Shown here: one piece after another, positions 1 through 7,332 of the stretch
Layout: each line of letters begins with the position of its first letter
Numbering within the stretch: position 1 is the first letter of the stretch
NCBI GenBank assembly: GCA_910587365.1
Contig: CAJUKJ010000002.1
Location: forward strand, 34,494 to 98,493
Source of the DNA: an uncultured Christensenellaceae bacterium
GTDB taxonomy: Bacteria > Bacillota > Clostridia > Christensenellales > Borkfalkiaceae
Direction of reading: 5' to 3'
DNA length: 64,000 nucleotides
Notes under the pieces: generated by a model
What the model was told of the DNA's origin: nothing
The model's input: only the letters and a program-made list of their open reading frames with translations
Database searches by the model: none
Translations under genes and position numbers: made by a program

Positions 1-49
1 AAATCACGGAAATTGTCGCGCGCAGAATAGCGCGAGAATTTCGTGAGAT
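1..49 (-). repeat. Family A hairpin, copy 1 (5' hairpin of the element)
   Basis: Seen on the minus strand: a long imperfect palindrome with outer arms CACGAAATT and AATTTCCGTG and loop TATTCTGC, the same signature as at 2734 and 10345. The inner stem here is GC-rich (CGCGC paired with GCGCG), unlike the other copies, but still pairs. In the long copies this hairpin is the 5' end of the element, so here any remainder would run leftwards out of the window. An additional half arm (TTTCGTGAGG) at 55-64 overlaps the ribosome binding site of the next gene. Confidence 0.7.
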
Positions 50-73
50 AAAAATTTCGTGAGGAGAAACATT

Positions 74-424
74 ATGAATTTATGCGATAACGAAGAGGAA
101 CACGAGGCAAGGGTGCAAGAGTCAAAAGCCCAAATGCCGACGGACGAAAAAATTGCTGAAATGGGTGCAAGGTTCAAAGTTATATCAGAGCCTTCGCGCC
201 TTAAAATACTGCTCGCGCTTTCGGGCGGGGAGCTTTGCGTGGAACACATAACCGAAGCGGTGGGTGGAAACCAAAGCGCGGTTTCGCACCAGCTTAAAAC
301 GCTTAAAGACAATAAAATTATAAAGTGCCGCAGAAAGGGCAAAAACGTATTATACGCCGTATCCGACTGGCACGTGCTTACGATGATTAACGTGGCAAAG
401 GAGCATTTAGACTGCAATGAATAA
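74..424 (+). CDS. ArsR/SmtB-family metal-sensing transcriptional repressor
   Basis: A 116-residue winged-helix repressor that should release its operator when a divalent metal such as Zn, Cd or Pb binds. The DNA-recognition helix is visible around residues 66-80 (NQSAVSHQLKTLK). The C-terminal helix carries D98, H100, H111 and C114, which matches the spacing of the alpha-5 zinc site of SmtB/CzrA (D-x-H-x10-H-x2-H/E), here with Cys in the last position. A cysteine at 55 (ELCV) sits where the alpha-3 site of CadC/ArsR proteins uses cysteine. I start it at the ATG preceded by GAGGAG; an upstream in-frame GTG at 59 lacks a proper site. Its end overlaps the ATPase gene by 8 bases, so the two are translated together and it most likely regulates that pump and itself. 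Confidence 0.9.
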   Translation: MNLCDNEEEHEARVQESKAQMPTDEKIAEMGARFKVISEPSRLKILLALSGGELCVEHITEAVGGNQSAVSHQLKTLKDNKIIKCRRKGKNVLYAVSDWHVLTMINVAKEHLDCNE

Positions 425-2732
425 CGTAATCAAAATTTGCGGACTCGACTGCGCTAACTGCGCGCGCGAGCTTGAAGAGGAAATTTCAAAAATCGACGGC
501 GTGCTTTCCGCCTCGGTTGATTTTATGGCGCAGAAGGTCTACGCCGACTGCGACGGTGCAACGCTTGAAAAGGTTAAAGACCTGTGCAACCATTTTGAAG
601 AAGTAAAGGTTGTGGAGGATACGTTTACGGAAAGCGCGGACGGCGAAAAAATCAAAATAACGGGGCTGTGCTGCGCAAACTGTGCAAGGGAGCTTGAAGA
701 GGACTTAAACAAGCTTGACGGGGTAACCGCCACGGTTGATTTTATGAATTCCTGCATTATCCTGAAAGCTGACGGCGGGGCAAGGCAAAAGGCAATTCAT
801 ACCATAACCCATTTCGAGGACGTTAAAATCGTCAAGGATGTAAAACCCAAAACGGGTATAAAACAGCACCTGAAAGACATTATTTGCATAATAGTTTCAG
901 TCGTTTTCTTTATCCCCGCGTTCGTTTTGGACTTAACTGGCGTAATAGGTCAAAGCCTTGCAATAAGAATAACGGCTTACGTATTTTTTGCAATAGCTTA
1001 TCTTTCGGCAGGCTACAAGGTGCTTATCCTTACCGCTAAAAATATAGTCAAAGGCAAGATATTCGACGAAAACTTTTTAATGACAATCGCCTCGGTAGGT
1101 GCAATCGTTTTAGGTATTCTCGAAGACGGGGAAGGCTTTGCCGAGGGCGTCGCGGTAATGCTGTTGTACCAGATAGGCGAACTTCTGCAAGGCATTGCCG
1201 TCGGCTCGTCCAGAAATTCGATTTCGGCTTTAATGGACTTGAAAAGTGAAAGCGCGACGTTACTTGAAAACGGCGTTCAGCACACCATATCCCCCGACGA
1301 ACTTAAAATCGGCGATATAATTTTAATTAAAGCGGGCGAAAAGATACCTGCGGACTGCAAAATCGTAAAGGGCGAAAGCTCGCTCGATATGAAAAGCTTA
1401 AACGGCGAACCTATGCCCCGCGACGTAAAGGTCGGCGACGAGATATTGTCGGGAAGTATAAATCTTTCGGGGGTAATAGAAGCCGAGGTTGTGCGTGAAT
1501 ATAAAAATTCCGCCGTTGCCAAAATTCTTGAAATGGTGGAAAATTCAACCGCAAAAAAATCCAAGCCGGAAAAGTTCATAACCAAGTTTGCAAAATACTA
1601 CACTCCCGCAGTCTGCATCGCGGCGGCGGTGGTAGCCGGTATAATTCCTACAATAATATGCGCTGCCCAATCTGCATTTGTCTGGGCAACGTATGCGGAA
1701 TGGATTTATAAAGCGTTGGGCTTCCTTGTAATATCCTGTCCTTGCGCGCTCGTAATTTCCGTGCCGCTATCGTACTTCGGCGGAATAGGCAGATGCGCCA
1801 AATCGGGTATTTTGGTAAAGGGTTCAACCTGCCTTGACGAGCTTGCGGCTTCCACGGTTGCGGCGTTCGATAAAACGGGTACTATAACCGAAGGAACGTT
1901 TGCCGTTAAAAGCTATACGGACGAAAGGACTTTAAAGCTTGCGGCTTCCGCAGAAAAATTCTCTTCGCACCCCATAGCCGCTTCATTCAATGATATTGAG
2001 GGGGGTATCGAGGTTTCCGACGCGGAAGAGCTTGCGGGCAGGGGCATTAAGTGCAATTGCGGCGGTAAAATTCTTCTTTGCGGCAATGCAAAGCTTTTGG
2101 AAGAGAACGGTGTGGTTTTTGAACGTAAACAAAGCGTTTCTACTCTTGTTTACGTTGCGTTGGACGGCGAATACGTCGGTGTTATTGAAATCGACGATAA
2201 AATAAAGGACGGCGTTGCGGACGCGGTTGCACAACTTAAATCGCAGGGCGTTTGCTACACGGCAATGCTTACGGGCGACAACGCCGACAGGGCGGAAAGC
2301 GTGGCTAAGCAGGCAGGGCTTGACGGGGTTGCGGCGGGACTTATGCCCGACCAAAAGCTGGACGAGGCTGTTAAGCTTAAACAAAAAGGTAAGCTTATTT
2401 ACGTCGGCGACGGTATAAACGACGCGCCCGTTATGACAGCAGCGGACTGCGCGGTGTCAATGGGAAAGGTTGGTTCGGACGCGGCTATCGAAGCAAGCGA
2501 CGTCGTGCTTGTATCGGATAATCTTTCGGCTCTTCCAAAGGGCAGGAAGATTGCAAAAGGTACGAGAAGAATAGTTATGCAAAACATTATAGGCTCGCTT
2601 ATTATAAAAGCGGCAATAATGGTGCTGGATATCGCGATACCGGGCTTCCCGCTGATAGTTTCCGTAGTGGCGGACGTTGGGGTAATGCTTGTTGCCGTCC
2701 TGAACTCTATGCGAACGGCTTTAATCAAGTAA
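417..2732 (+). CDS. cadA: Heavy-metal translocating P1B-type ATPase (Cd/Zn/Pb exporter type)
   Basis: A 771-residue P-type ATPase expected to pump soft divalent cations out of the cell. There are two N-terminal heavy-metal-associated domains, each with a GLxCANCARELEE motif (near residues 8 and 83). Then come the membrane helices, the ion-binding CPC motif (ISCPCALV), the phosphorylation site DKTGT (about residue 485), the SSHP motif of the nucleotide-binding domain, MLTGDN and GDGINDAP. CPC with a following P1B-2-like TM region and an adjacent ArsR regulator favour Zn/Cd/Pb over copper; the substrate is inferred. It overlaps its regulator by 8 bases. A family A element begins directly after the stop codon. 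Confidence 0.93.
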   Translation: MNNVIKICGLDCANCARELEEEISKIDGVLSASVDFMAQKVYADCDGATLEKVKDLCNHFEEVKVVEDTFTESADGEKIKITGLCCANCARELEEDLNKLDGVTATVDFMNSCIILKADGGARQKAIHTITHFEDVKIVKDVKPKTGIKQHLKDIICIIVSVVFFIPAFVLDLTGVIGQSLAIRITAYVFFAIAYLSAGYKVLILTAKNIVKGKIFDENFLMTIASVGAIVLGILEDGEGFAEGVAVMLLYQIGELLQGIAVGSSRNSISALMDLKSESATLLENGVQHTISPDELKIGDIILIKAGEKIPADCKIVKGESSLDMKSLNGEPMPRDVKVGDEILSGSINLSGVIEAEVVREYKNSAVAKILEMVENSTAKKSKPEKFITKFAKYYTPAVCIAAAVVAGIIPTIICAAQSAFVWATYAEWIYKALGFLVISCPCALVISVPLSYFGGIGRCAKSGILVKGSTCLDELAASTVAAFDKTGTITEGTFAVKSYTDERTLKLAASAEKFSSHPIAASFNDIEGGIEVSDAEELAGRGIKCNCGGKILLCGNAKLLEENGVVFERKQSVSTLVYVALDGEYVGVIEIDDKIKDGVADAVAQLKSQGVCYTAMLTGDNADRAESVAKQAGLDGVAAGLMPDQKLDEAVKLKQKGKLIYVGDGINDAPVMTAADCAVSMGKVGSDAAIEASDVVLVSDNLSALPKGRKIAKGTRRIVMQNIIGSLIIKAAIMVLDIAIPGFPLIVSVVADVGVMLVAVLNSMRTALIK

Positions 2733-2733
2733 A

Positions 2734-2913
2734 TTCACGAAATTTTTCGTCTATTCTGCGACGAAAAATTTCCGTGATTTAAGGGCGTTGCCCTCTTTGT
2801 ACAATCTTAGGGCAAACTTATCATATAATTGCACAAATTCACCTACCGAGGCGAAAGTATTAGTAAATTGGGGCTGCCGGTTCAAAAGCGTGATTTTGGG
2901 CGGCAACGTAAAT
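2734..2913 (+). ncRNA. Family A multi-hairpin element, copy 2 (candidate structured RNA)
   Basis: Starts 2 bases after the stop codon of the metal ATPase. Hairpin 1 (2736-2778) pairs 16-17 bp around the loop TATTCTGC. Hairpin 2 (2783-2793) is GGGC/GCCC. Hairpin 3 (2798-2836) pairs TTGTACAAT with ATTGCACAA around a conserved GCAAACTTAT interior. A final stem pairs GCTGCC with GGCGGC, followed by the block GGGCGGCAACGTAAAT. The same order of parts occurs at 10345-10643 with compensating base changes in the stems. Whether it is an RNA, a terminator array or a non-autonomous mobile element cannot be settled from the sequence. Confidence 0.6.
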
Positions 2914-2995
2914 TTTTAAATGCTTGCATCTCCGCAGTTTATTCGTGATGAACGGAACTAATCAAGTAAACCGCCCGTATTGGCGGAATGTAAGC

Positions 2996-3215
2996 CAAAT
3001 GTAAACAAAAAGTGGCAAAATGCAAACAAAAGATGGCAGACGGTTGACAAATGTAAAGTAAAGTTTACATCAAATTTAGTGCAATGTAATGTTTAGTTGG
3101 CGAAATGCAAACAAAAGGTGGCAGACGGTTGACAAATTGTAAAGTAAAGTTTGCATTGGTTTTACGCAATGTAAAGCAAACTTGACAATGTAAAGTAAAC
3201 TTGAAAAAGTGCAAC
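2996..3215 (+). repeat. Tandem direct repeats with TTGACA boxes and a TGTAAA/TTTACA dyad
   Basis: The 607-base gap before the purine permease contains repeated units: AATGYAAACAAAARRTGGC, then CAGACGGTTGACAAAT, then GTAAAGTAAAGTTTRCAT. Two full units start near 3018 and 3103 (spacing about 85), with partial units before and after (near 2997 and at 3183). Unit 1 contains TGTAAA-N6-TTTACA (3052-3069), an inverted repeat of operator type. Each unit carries a TTGACA that could serve as a -35 box, but no clear -10 follows. Nothing coding is evident. Confidence 0.6.
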
Positions 3216-3236
3216 GTTAAAATATTTTCGACAAAA

Positions 3237-3266
3237 TTCGGCAAACGGCTTTCATTCGTTTGCCGA
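3237..3266 (+). promoter_or_regulatory. Hairpin in the permease leader region
   Basis: CGGCAAACG and CGTTTGCCG form a 9-bp perfect stem around a 9-base loop. It is followed by AT-rich sequence without a T-run, so it is more likely an operator or structural element than a terminator. It lies at the -35 region of the putative permease promoter. Confidence 0.45.
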
Positions 3267-3289
3267 ATTAATATTTGTTATGATACAAT
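3260..3289 (+). promoter_or_regulatory. Putative promoter of the purine permease gene
   Basis: TTGCCG (3260-3265), an 18-base spacer and TACAAT (3284-3289) lie about 50 bases before the start codon. The -35 overlaps the right arm of the CGTTTGCCG hairpin, so hairpin or protein binding there could affect initiation. Confidence 0.45.
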
Positions 3290-3339
3290 GTGAAAAATAA
3301 GTGAAATGACCACTTAAAATCAATCAAAGGAGAACAAGG

Positions 3340-4989
3340 ATGGGCGAAGAAAACAAAGAAGTTCCCGAAACCGAAGTTTCAGAAGAAGTTTCAGTGGTTG
3401 CCGAAGCGTCTGACGGACAAGCGGTTGCGGAACAGAATAGTCCCTATAAGGGATTTTTAGGCAAGGTAGATAACTTTTTCGGAATAACCAAGAGCGGTTC
3501 AAAGTTCAAAACCGAAATCGTCGCGGGCTTAACTACCTTTATGGCAATGGTTTACATACTGATAGTAAACCCCAATATGTTTGCAAACATAGGGGGATTA
3601 TCTTTCCAAGGTATGTTCATTGCAACTTCGATAGGCGCAATCGTAGGTACGATGTTAATGGCGTTCCTTGCAAAAATGCCTTTGGCGCAAGCCTCGGGTA
3701 TGGGCGTCAATGCGTTCGTAGTGTTCAACCTCGTAATATACGGAGGTTTGACTTATGCAAATGCAATGGTGTTCACTCTGCTTGACGGTATCATATTTAT
3801 CATACTTACCGTAACGGGTCTTAGAAAATACATATTCACGGCAATTCCCGACGAGGTAAGAAAAGCTATCAACGTAGGTCTTGGTCTGTTTATCGCGTTT
3901 ATCGGTTTGCAGAACGCAGGCGTAATCGTAGGCGATTCTTCAACTCTCGTCAATCTCGTATCGTTCAACGTATTAAAGAGCGATTTCGTAACCTGGACAA
4001 ACGGCACGGTGGGCGGTATGCTTCCCGCACTCGTAGCTATCCTCGGCGTGGTTGCAATTGCAATTTTAACCTATAAAAAAGTAAAGGGCGCAATCCTTTG
4101 GGGAATACTCGGTTCCGCCGTACTCTTCTACGTGATGGCAGGCTTCGGCTGTCTTGCAGGCGGCGTACAGACGATTTTCGATGCTGACGGCAAATTGCTC
4201 GAAGACGCGCTTGAAGTACCCGCAGGCGGAACGCTTCAACTTACAAACGGACTTGCATGTAAACAGATATTTACAAGCATTTCAATCAACAACCCTTTCA
4301 CGGCGTTTGCCGCATGGGGTAAGGAGTCGGCGGGTAAGGTCTTCTATGAAGGCTTCAATTTCAGCGATTACCTCGGAGTGGAAGGTAACAATGCAGGCTC
4401 GCTTGTTCTTCTTTTAATAACCTCGGCTCTTTCACTGTGTATGCTCGATATGTTCGATACTTTGGGAACGTTATACGGTGCTTGCTCCAAGGGCGGACTT
4501 TTGGACAAGGACGGCAATCCTATCCGTATGAACAAGTGTATGCTTGCAGACGCTATCGCGACGTCGGTTGGCGCAGTTGCGGGTACTTCAACCGTTACTA
4601 CCTTCGTTGAATCCTCCGCAGGCGTTGCCGCAGGTGGAAAGACGGGCTTTACCGCACTCGTTACGGGGCTTTGTTTCCTCGTAGCAATGTTTTTAAGCCC
4701 CATAGCACAGCTTATTCCGTCGGCTGCTACGGCAACCGCGCTTATCTGGGTAGGCGTGCTTATGATGTCGTCCGTAACCAATATCGAGTGGACTAACCCC
4801 GCAGTCGCGCTTCCCGCATTCCTTACAATTGCGGTAATGGCGTTCGGCTACGAAATTTCCTACGGTATCGGTATGGGTATCATTTCAAGCGTAATCGTAA
4901 GAATTTGCACCGGAAAGATTAAGAGCATTTCCATAGTAACCTGGATAATCGCCGCATTCTTCCTTGCAACGTTCATACTTACCCATTAA
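3340..4989 (+). CDS. pbuG: NCS2-family purine (adenine/guanine/hypoxanthine) permease
   Basis: A 549-residue polytopic membrane transporter of the AzgA/PbuG branch of NCS2, which imports hypoxanthine, guanine or adenine by proton symport. The core starts near residue 45 (FFGITKSGSKFKTEIVAGLTTFMAMVYI in family terms), includes the QASGMGVNAFVVF stretch and SSAGVAAGGKTGFTALVTG, and ends with the hydrophobic C-terminal helices. A soluble acidic N-terminal extension of about 40 residues (many E and V) is longer than usual for the family. AAAGGAGAA precedes the ATG. The next gene is adenine deaminase, which supports purine salvage and perhaps adenine uptake. The gene symbol follows family resemblance only. 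Confidence 0.88.
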   Translation: MGEENKEVPETEVSEEVSVVAEASDGQAVAEQNSPYKGFLGKVDNFFGITKSGSKFKTEIVAGLTTFMAMVYILIVNPNMFANIGGLSFQGMFIATSIGAIVGTMLMAFLAKMPLAQASGMGVNAFVVFNLVIYGGLTYANAMVFTLLDGIIFIILTVTGLRKYIFTAIPDEVRKAINVGLGLFIAFIGLQNAGVIVGDSSTLVNLVSFNVLKSDFVTWTNGTVGGMLPALVAILGVVAIAILTYKKVKGAILWGILGSAVLFYVMAGFGCLAGGVQTIFDADGKLLEDALEVPAGGTLQLTNGLACKQIFTSISINNPFTAFAAWGKESAGKVFYEGFNFSDYLGVEGNNAGSLVLLLITSALSLCMLDMFDTLGTLYGACSKGGLLDKDGNPIRMNKCMLADAIATSVGAVAGTSTVTTFVESSAGVAAGGKTGFTALVTGLCFLVAMFLSPIAQLIPSAATATALIWVGVLMMSSVTNIEWTNPAVALPAFLTIAVMAFGYEISYGIGMGIISSVIVRICTGKIKSISIVTWIIAAFFLATFILTH

Positions 4990-5005
4990 TTTAAAAATAA
5001 AAAGT

Positions 5006-5036
5006 ACGCCGCCGCTTGAAAAAGCGGCGGCGTTAT
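5006..5036 (+). terminator. GC-rich hairpin between permease and adenine deaminase
   Basis: GCCGCCGCTT and AAGCGGCGGC form a 10-bp stem with a GAAA loop, followed by the weak T-tract TTATGTT. It may terminate or attenuate transcription between the two salvage genes. Confidence 0.6.
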
Positions 5037-5070
5037 GTTATACTGAAATAAAAAACGTACAGGTGGAAAA

Positions 5071-6783
5071 ATGTTGGAAAAATTAATCAAAGCCGCAAGG
5101 CGTGAGGTTAAAGCCGACCTCGTATTGAAAAACGCAAGCTATGTCGACGTGTTCACGGGCAAAATAAGAAAGGGCGATATTGCCGTCGTCGGCGAAAAAA
5201 TCGTCGGCACGGGCGAATATGACGGAAAGGAAGAAATCGACTGCACCTCGCTTACCGTCCTTCCCGGGTATATCGACGGACACGTGCATATCGAGTCGTC
5301 GCAGCTCTCTCCCGAGGAGTTCGCGTCCTTGATAGTTCCGCGCGGAACTTGCACGATAATTGCCGACCCGCACGAAATTACAAACGTGTGCGGTATGGCG
5401 GGTTGCGAATACATCGCCACCGCCTCAAAAAACGTCCCTATGGATGTAATGTTACAGCTTCCCTCGTGCGTTCCCGCAACTCCGTTTGAAACAAGCGGCG
5501 CGATTTTGGGCGGCAAGGATATCGAAGAGAATATAACCAAAGACTATATTTTCGGTTTGGGCGAGTTTATGAACTACCCCGGCGTGCTTTTTTGCGACCC
5601 CGACGTAATACGAAAGCTGGAAGCGGCGCACGCTGCGGGCAAGGTAATAGACGGACACGCGCCCAACGTTTACGGCAACGATTTGAACGCGTATCTTTGC
5701 GGCGGCATTTCCACCGACCACGAGTGTGTGACGGAAGAAGAAATAGAGGAAAAAATTTCAAAGGGTATGTACGTGCATATCCGCCACGGCTCGTCCACGC
5801 AAAACCTCGGCAACGCCAAATATATCACACCTGCAAATATGCGCAGGTTTTTACTCTGCACCGACGACAGGCACGCCGCCGACTTAAAGTCAAAGGGACA
5901 CCTCGACGACGCGCTGCGCCGTCTGGTTGCCGACGGGCTTGACCCCGTAACCGCCGTTACCTGCGCAACCTTAAACGCGGCAGAGTGCTACGGCTTGAAG
6001 TTCCGCGGCGGCATCGCGCCCTTCTGGCTCGCAGACCTCGTGGTAGTGGACGACTTGAAAAACTTCAACGCGCAGTACGTTATTAAAAACGGCAAAGTTG
6101 TTGCCAAGGACGGAAAACCCCTTTTCGATACATCCAAACGCTATCTGCCTAAGTCGGTATTAAACACCGTTCACGTTAAGGACTTAAAGGCGGAGGACTT
6201 TGTTCTTAAAATCAATTCAAACAAGGCAAAGGCAATGACTATCGAACCGGGCGGCGTGGTCACAGGCTGTGAAATTGTCGACGTACATCACGAAAACGGC
6301 GACGTCGCAGTAAAGGGTACCGACCTTTTAAAGCTTGCCGTCGTCGAACGCCATAAAATGACGGGCAATATCGGCAAAGCCCTTTTTAAAGGCTACGGCT
6401 TAAAGGGCGGGGCTATGGGCATAACCATTGCGCACGACTCGCACAATATCATTCTTTTAGGCGACGACAACGCCGCTATGGCAAAGGCGGCAAATACGCT
6501 TAAAGAGATAGGCGGGGGAATGGTTATTGTTGACAGTGCAAGCGGGCAGGTTCATTCGCTGACCTTGGATATCGGCGGACTTATGTCCTCGCGCGACGCC
6601 GAGGGTTTACAGCACGACAGCAAACAGCTTATCGAGCGGGCGCACTCAATGGGCGTCAAGCGCGAGTACGAGGCGTTTATGTCGCTTGCCTTTTTATCGC
6701 TTGCGGTTATCCCTAAATTGAAGATAGTCGACAAAGGTCTTTTCGACGTCGAAAAATTCGCCTTTACCGAAATAGAGGCGTAA
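5071..6783 (+). CDS. ade: Adenine deaminase
   Basis: A 570-residue amidohydrolase that converts adenine to hypoxanthine plus ammonia in the cytosol. The metal-binding GYIDGHVHIESS motif is at about residue 67, matching the PGxIDxHVHIESS signature of Ade/YerA proteins. Further conserved parts are the IADPHEI segment, GHAPN, the GGISTDHE motif and the C-terminal cyclic-imide-hydrolase-like domain containing GGGMVIV. Length is normal for the family. AGGTGG lies upstream of the ATG. It follows the purine permease, so imported adenine could be converted to hypoxanthine directly. Confidence 0.93.
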   Translation: MLEKLIKAARREVKADLVLKNASYVDVFTGKIRKGDIAVVGEKIVGTGEYDGKEEIDCTSLTVLPGYIDGHVHIESSQLSPEEFASLIVPRGTCTIIADPHEITNVCGMAGCEYIATASKNVPMDVMLQLPSCVPATPFETSGAILGGKDIEENITKDYIFGLGEFMNYPGVLFCDPDVIRKLEAAHAAGKVIDGHAPNVYGNDLNAYLCGGISTDHECVTEEEIEEKISKGMYVHIRHGSSTQNLGNAKYITPANMRRFLLCTDDRHAADLKSKGHLDDALRRLVADGLDPVTAVTCATLNAAECYGLKFRGGIAPFWLADLVVVDDLKNFNAQYVIKNGKVVAKDGKPLFDTSKRYLPKSVLNTVHVKDLKAEDFVLKINSNKAKAMTIEPGGVVTGCEIVDVHHENGDVAVKGTDLLKLAVVERHKMTGNIGKALFKGYGLKGGAMGITIAHDSHNIILLGDDNAAMAKAANTLKEIGGGMVIVDSASGQVHSLTLDIGGLMSSRDAEGLQHDSKQLIERAHSMGVKREYEAFMSLAFLSLAVIPKLKIVDKGLFDVEKFAFTEIEA

Positions 6784-6819
6784 AAATTTTTAGGGTAAAT
6801 ATTGAGAAAAAACTACTAA

Positions 6820-6927
6820 ACAAAAGAGCAGTGGAAGACTATTGTAAAATTCAGTCAGTGGAATTATAATACAGGCGAATACACCGTGCATTGTACTGAC
6901 GGGGATTTGACTAAGGAAGAAAGCTGA
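6820..6927 (+). pseudogene. C-terminal remnant of a BspA-like leucine-rich repeat protein
   Basis: An open stretch of 35 codons ends in TGA and reads TKEQWKTIV... followed by NYNTGEYTVHCTDG and DLTKEES. The same ending (EQWRSI...NYTVICTDG) closes the complete BspA-type lipoprotein at 61240-63267, and such endings are typical of BspA-like proteins. A stop codon (TAA at 6817) directly precedes it in frame and there is no start or ribosome binding site. It is therefore a fossil of a larger gene that was deleted between ade and secA. Confidence 0.75.
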
Positions 6928-6933
6928 GTTTAC

Positions 6934-7136
6934 CTCATCTGTCGCAACCCGACGGTTGCGACATCTTCTCCAAGGAGAAGCCTACAATAAGGGGGAGGGC
7001 GCGGAGTGCAAATTGCACTCCGCGCACTTTTTATTTGGTATATATTCACAACCCTCATCCGTCTTTGCCTTACGGCAAATCCACCTTCCCCCTTTGTAAA
7101 ACGGGAAGGCAACAAGGGGGGAAGGCTGTAATAAAG
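6934..7136 (+). repeat. Family C repeats (two copies) between ade and secA
   Basis: The 549-base gap between ade and secA holds the BspA remnant and then two diverged copies of a short palindromic repeat. Copy 1 (6934-6985) reads CCTCATCTGTC, a stem GTCGCAACC/GGTTGCGAC, then CTTCTCC-AAGGAGAAG. Copy 2 (7050-7131) reads CCTCATCCGTC, a stem TTTGCCTTACGGCAAA, then CACCTTCCCCC and GGGAAGGC. Related copies lie at 24720-24838 and 50310-50458. Similar repeats are common between genes of gut Clostridia. Confidence 0.7.
6999..7035 (+). terminator. Strong terminator hairpin
   Basis: GCGCGGAGTGC and GCACTCCGCGC form an 11-bp perfect stem followed by ACTTTTTATTT. It lies between the two family C copies and would end transcription coming from ade. 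Confidence 0.75.
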
Positions 7137-7178
7137 TTTAAAATTTCCAAAAAAATGCAAAAATTTCAAAAAAACGTA

Positions 7179-7207
7179 TTTACATATCATTTAAAATATA
7201 GTACAAT
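7179..7207 (+). promoter_or_regulatory. secA promoter
   Basis: TTTACA (7179-7184), a 17-base spacer and TACAAT (7202-7207) lie 126 bases before the secA start, which implies a leader of about 115 nt. Confidence 0.65.
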
Positions 7208-7288
7208 TATAGAAGCGTATTCTAAAATGAATAAGTGTGTGTAAACGTAACAGCGTTTTCGCGCCGTACCGCAATATATAAAATCACG

Positions 7289-7316
7289 GCAAAGCTTTTG
7301 ATTGCAAAAGCTTTGC
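7289..7316 (+). promoter_or_regulatory. Perfect 12-bp hairpin just upstream of the secA ribosome binding site
   Basis: GCAAAGCTTTTG and CAAAAGCTTTGC pair perfectly around ATTG, ending 16 bases before the secA ATG and a few bases before GGAGTG. No T-run follows, so this is not a terminator. Its flanks (AATCACGG... CATGAA) faintly resemble the family A outer arms, so it may be a reduced or derived member. Its position suggests control of secA translation or mRNA stability; this is inferred. Confidence 0.55.
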
Positions 7317-7332
7317 ATGAACGGAGTGAATT

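Noticed and set aside
4..417. Minus-strand 137-residue open frame opposite the ArsR regulator
   Set aside because: It lies antisense to a gene with full ArsR-family features, has no ribosome binding site and its sequence shows no domain pattern.
1983..2384. Minus-strand open frame inside the P-type ATPase gene
   Set aside because: It is a shadow of a strongly conserved coding region in another frame.
2734..2780. Simple intrinsic terminator after cadA
   Set aside because: The hairpin lacks a T-run and its conserved loop and arms recur at other places with a longer downstream architecture, so a plain terminator does not explain it.
3237..3266. Purine riboswitch ahead of the permease
   Set aside because: A hairpin is present but the conserved purine-aptamer core and loop-loop sequences are absent.
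5592..5942. Arginine-rich open frame within ade
   Set aside because: It is the +1 frame of a GC-rich conserved gene and has no start signal.
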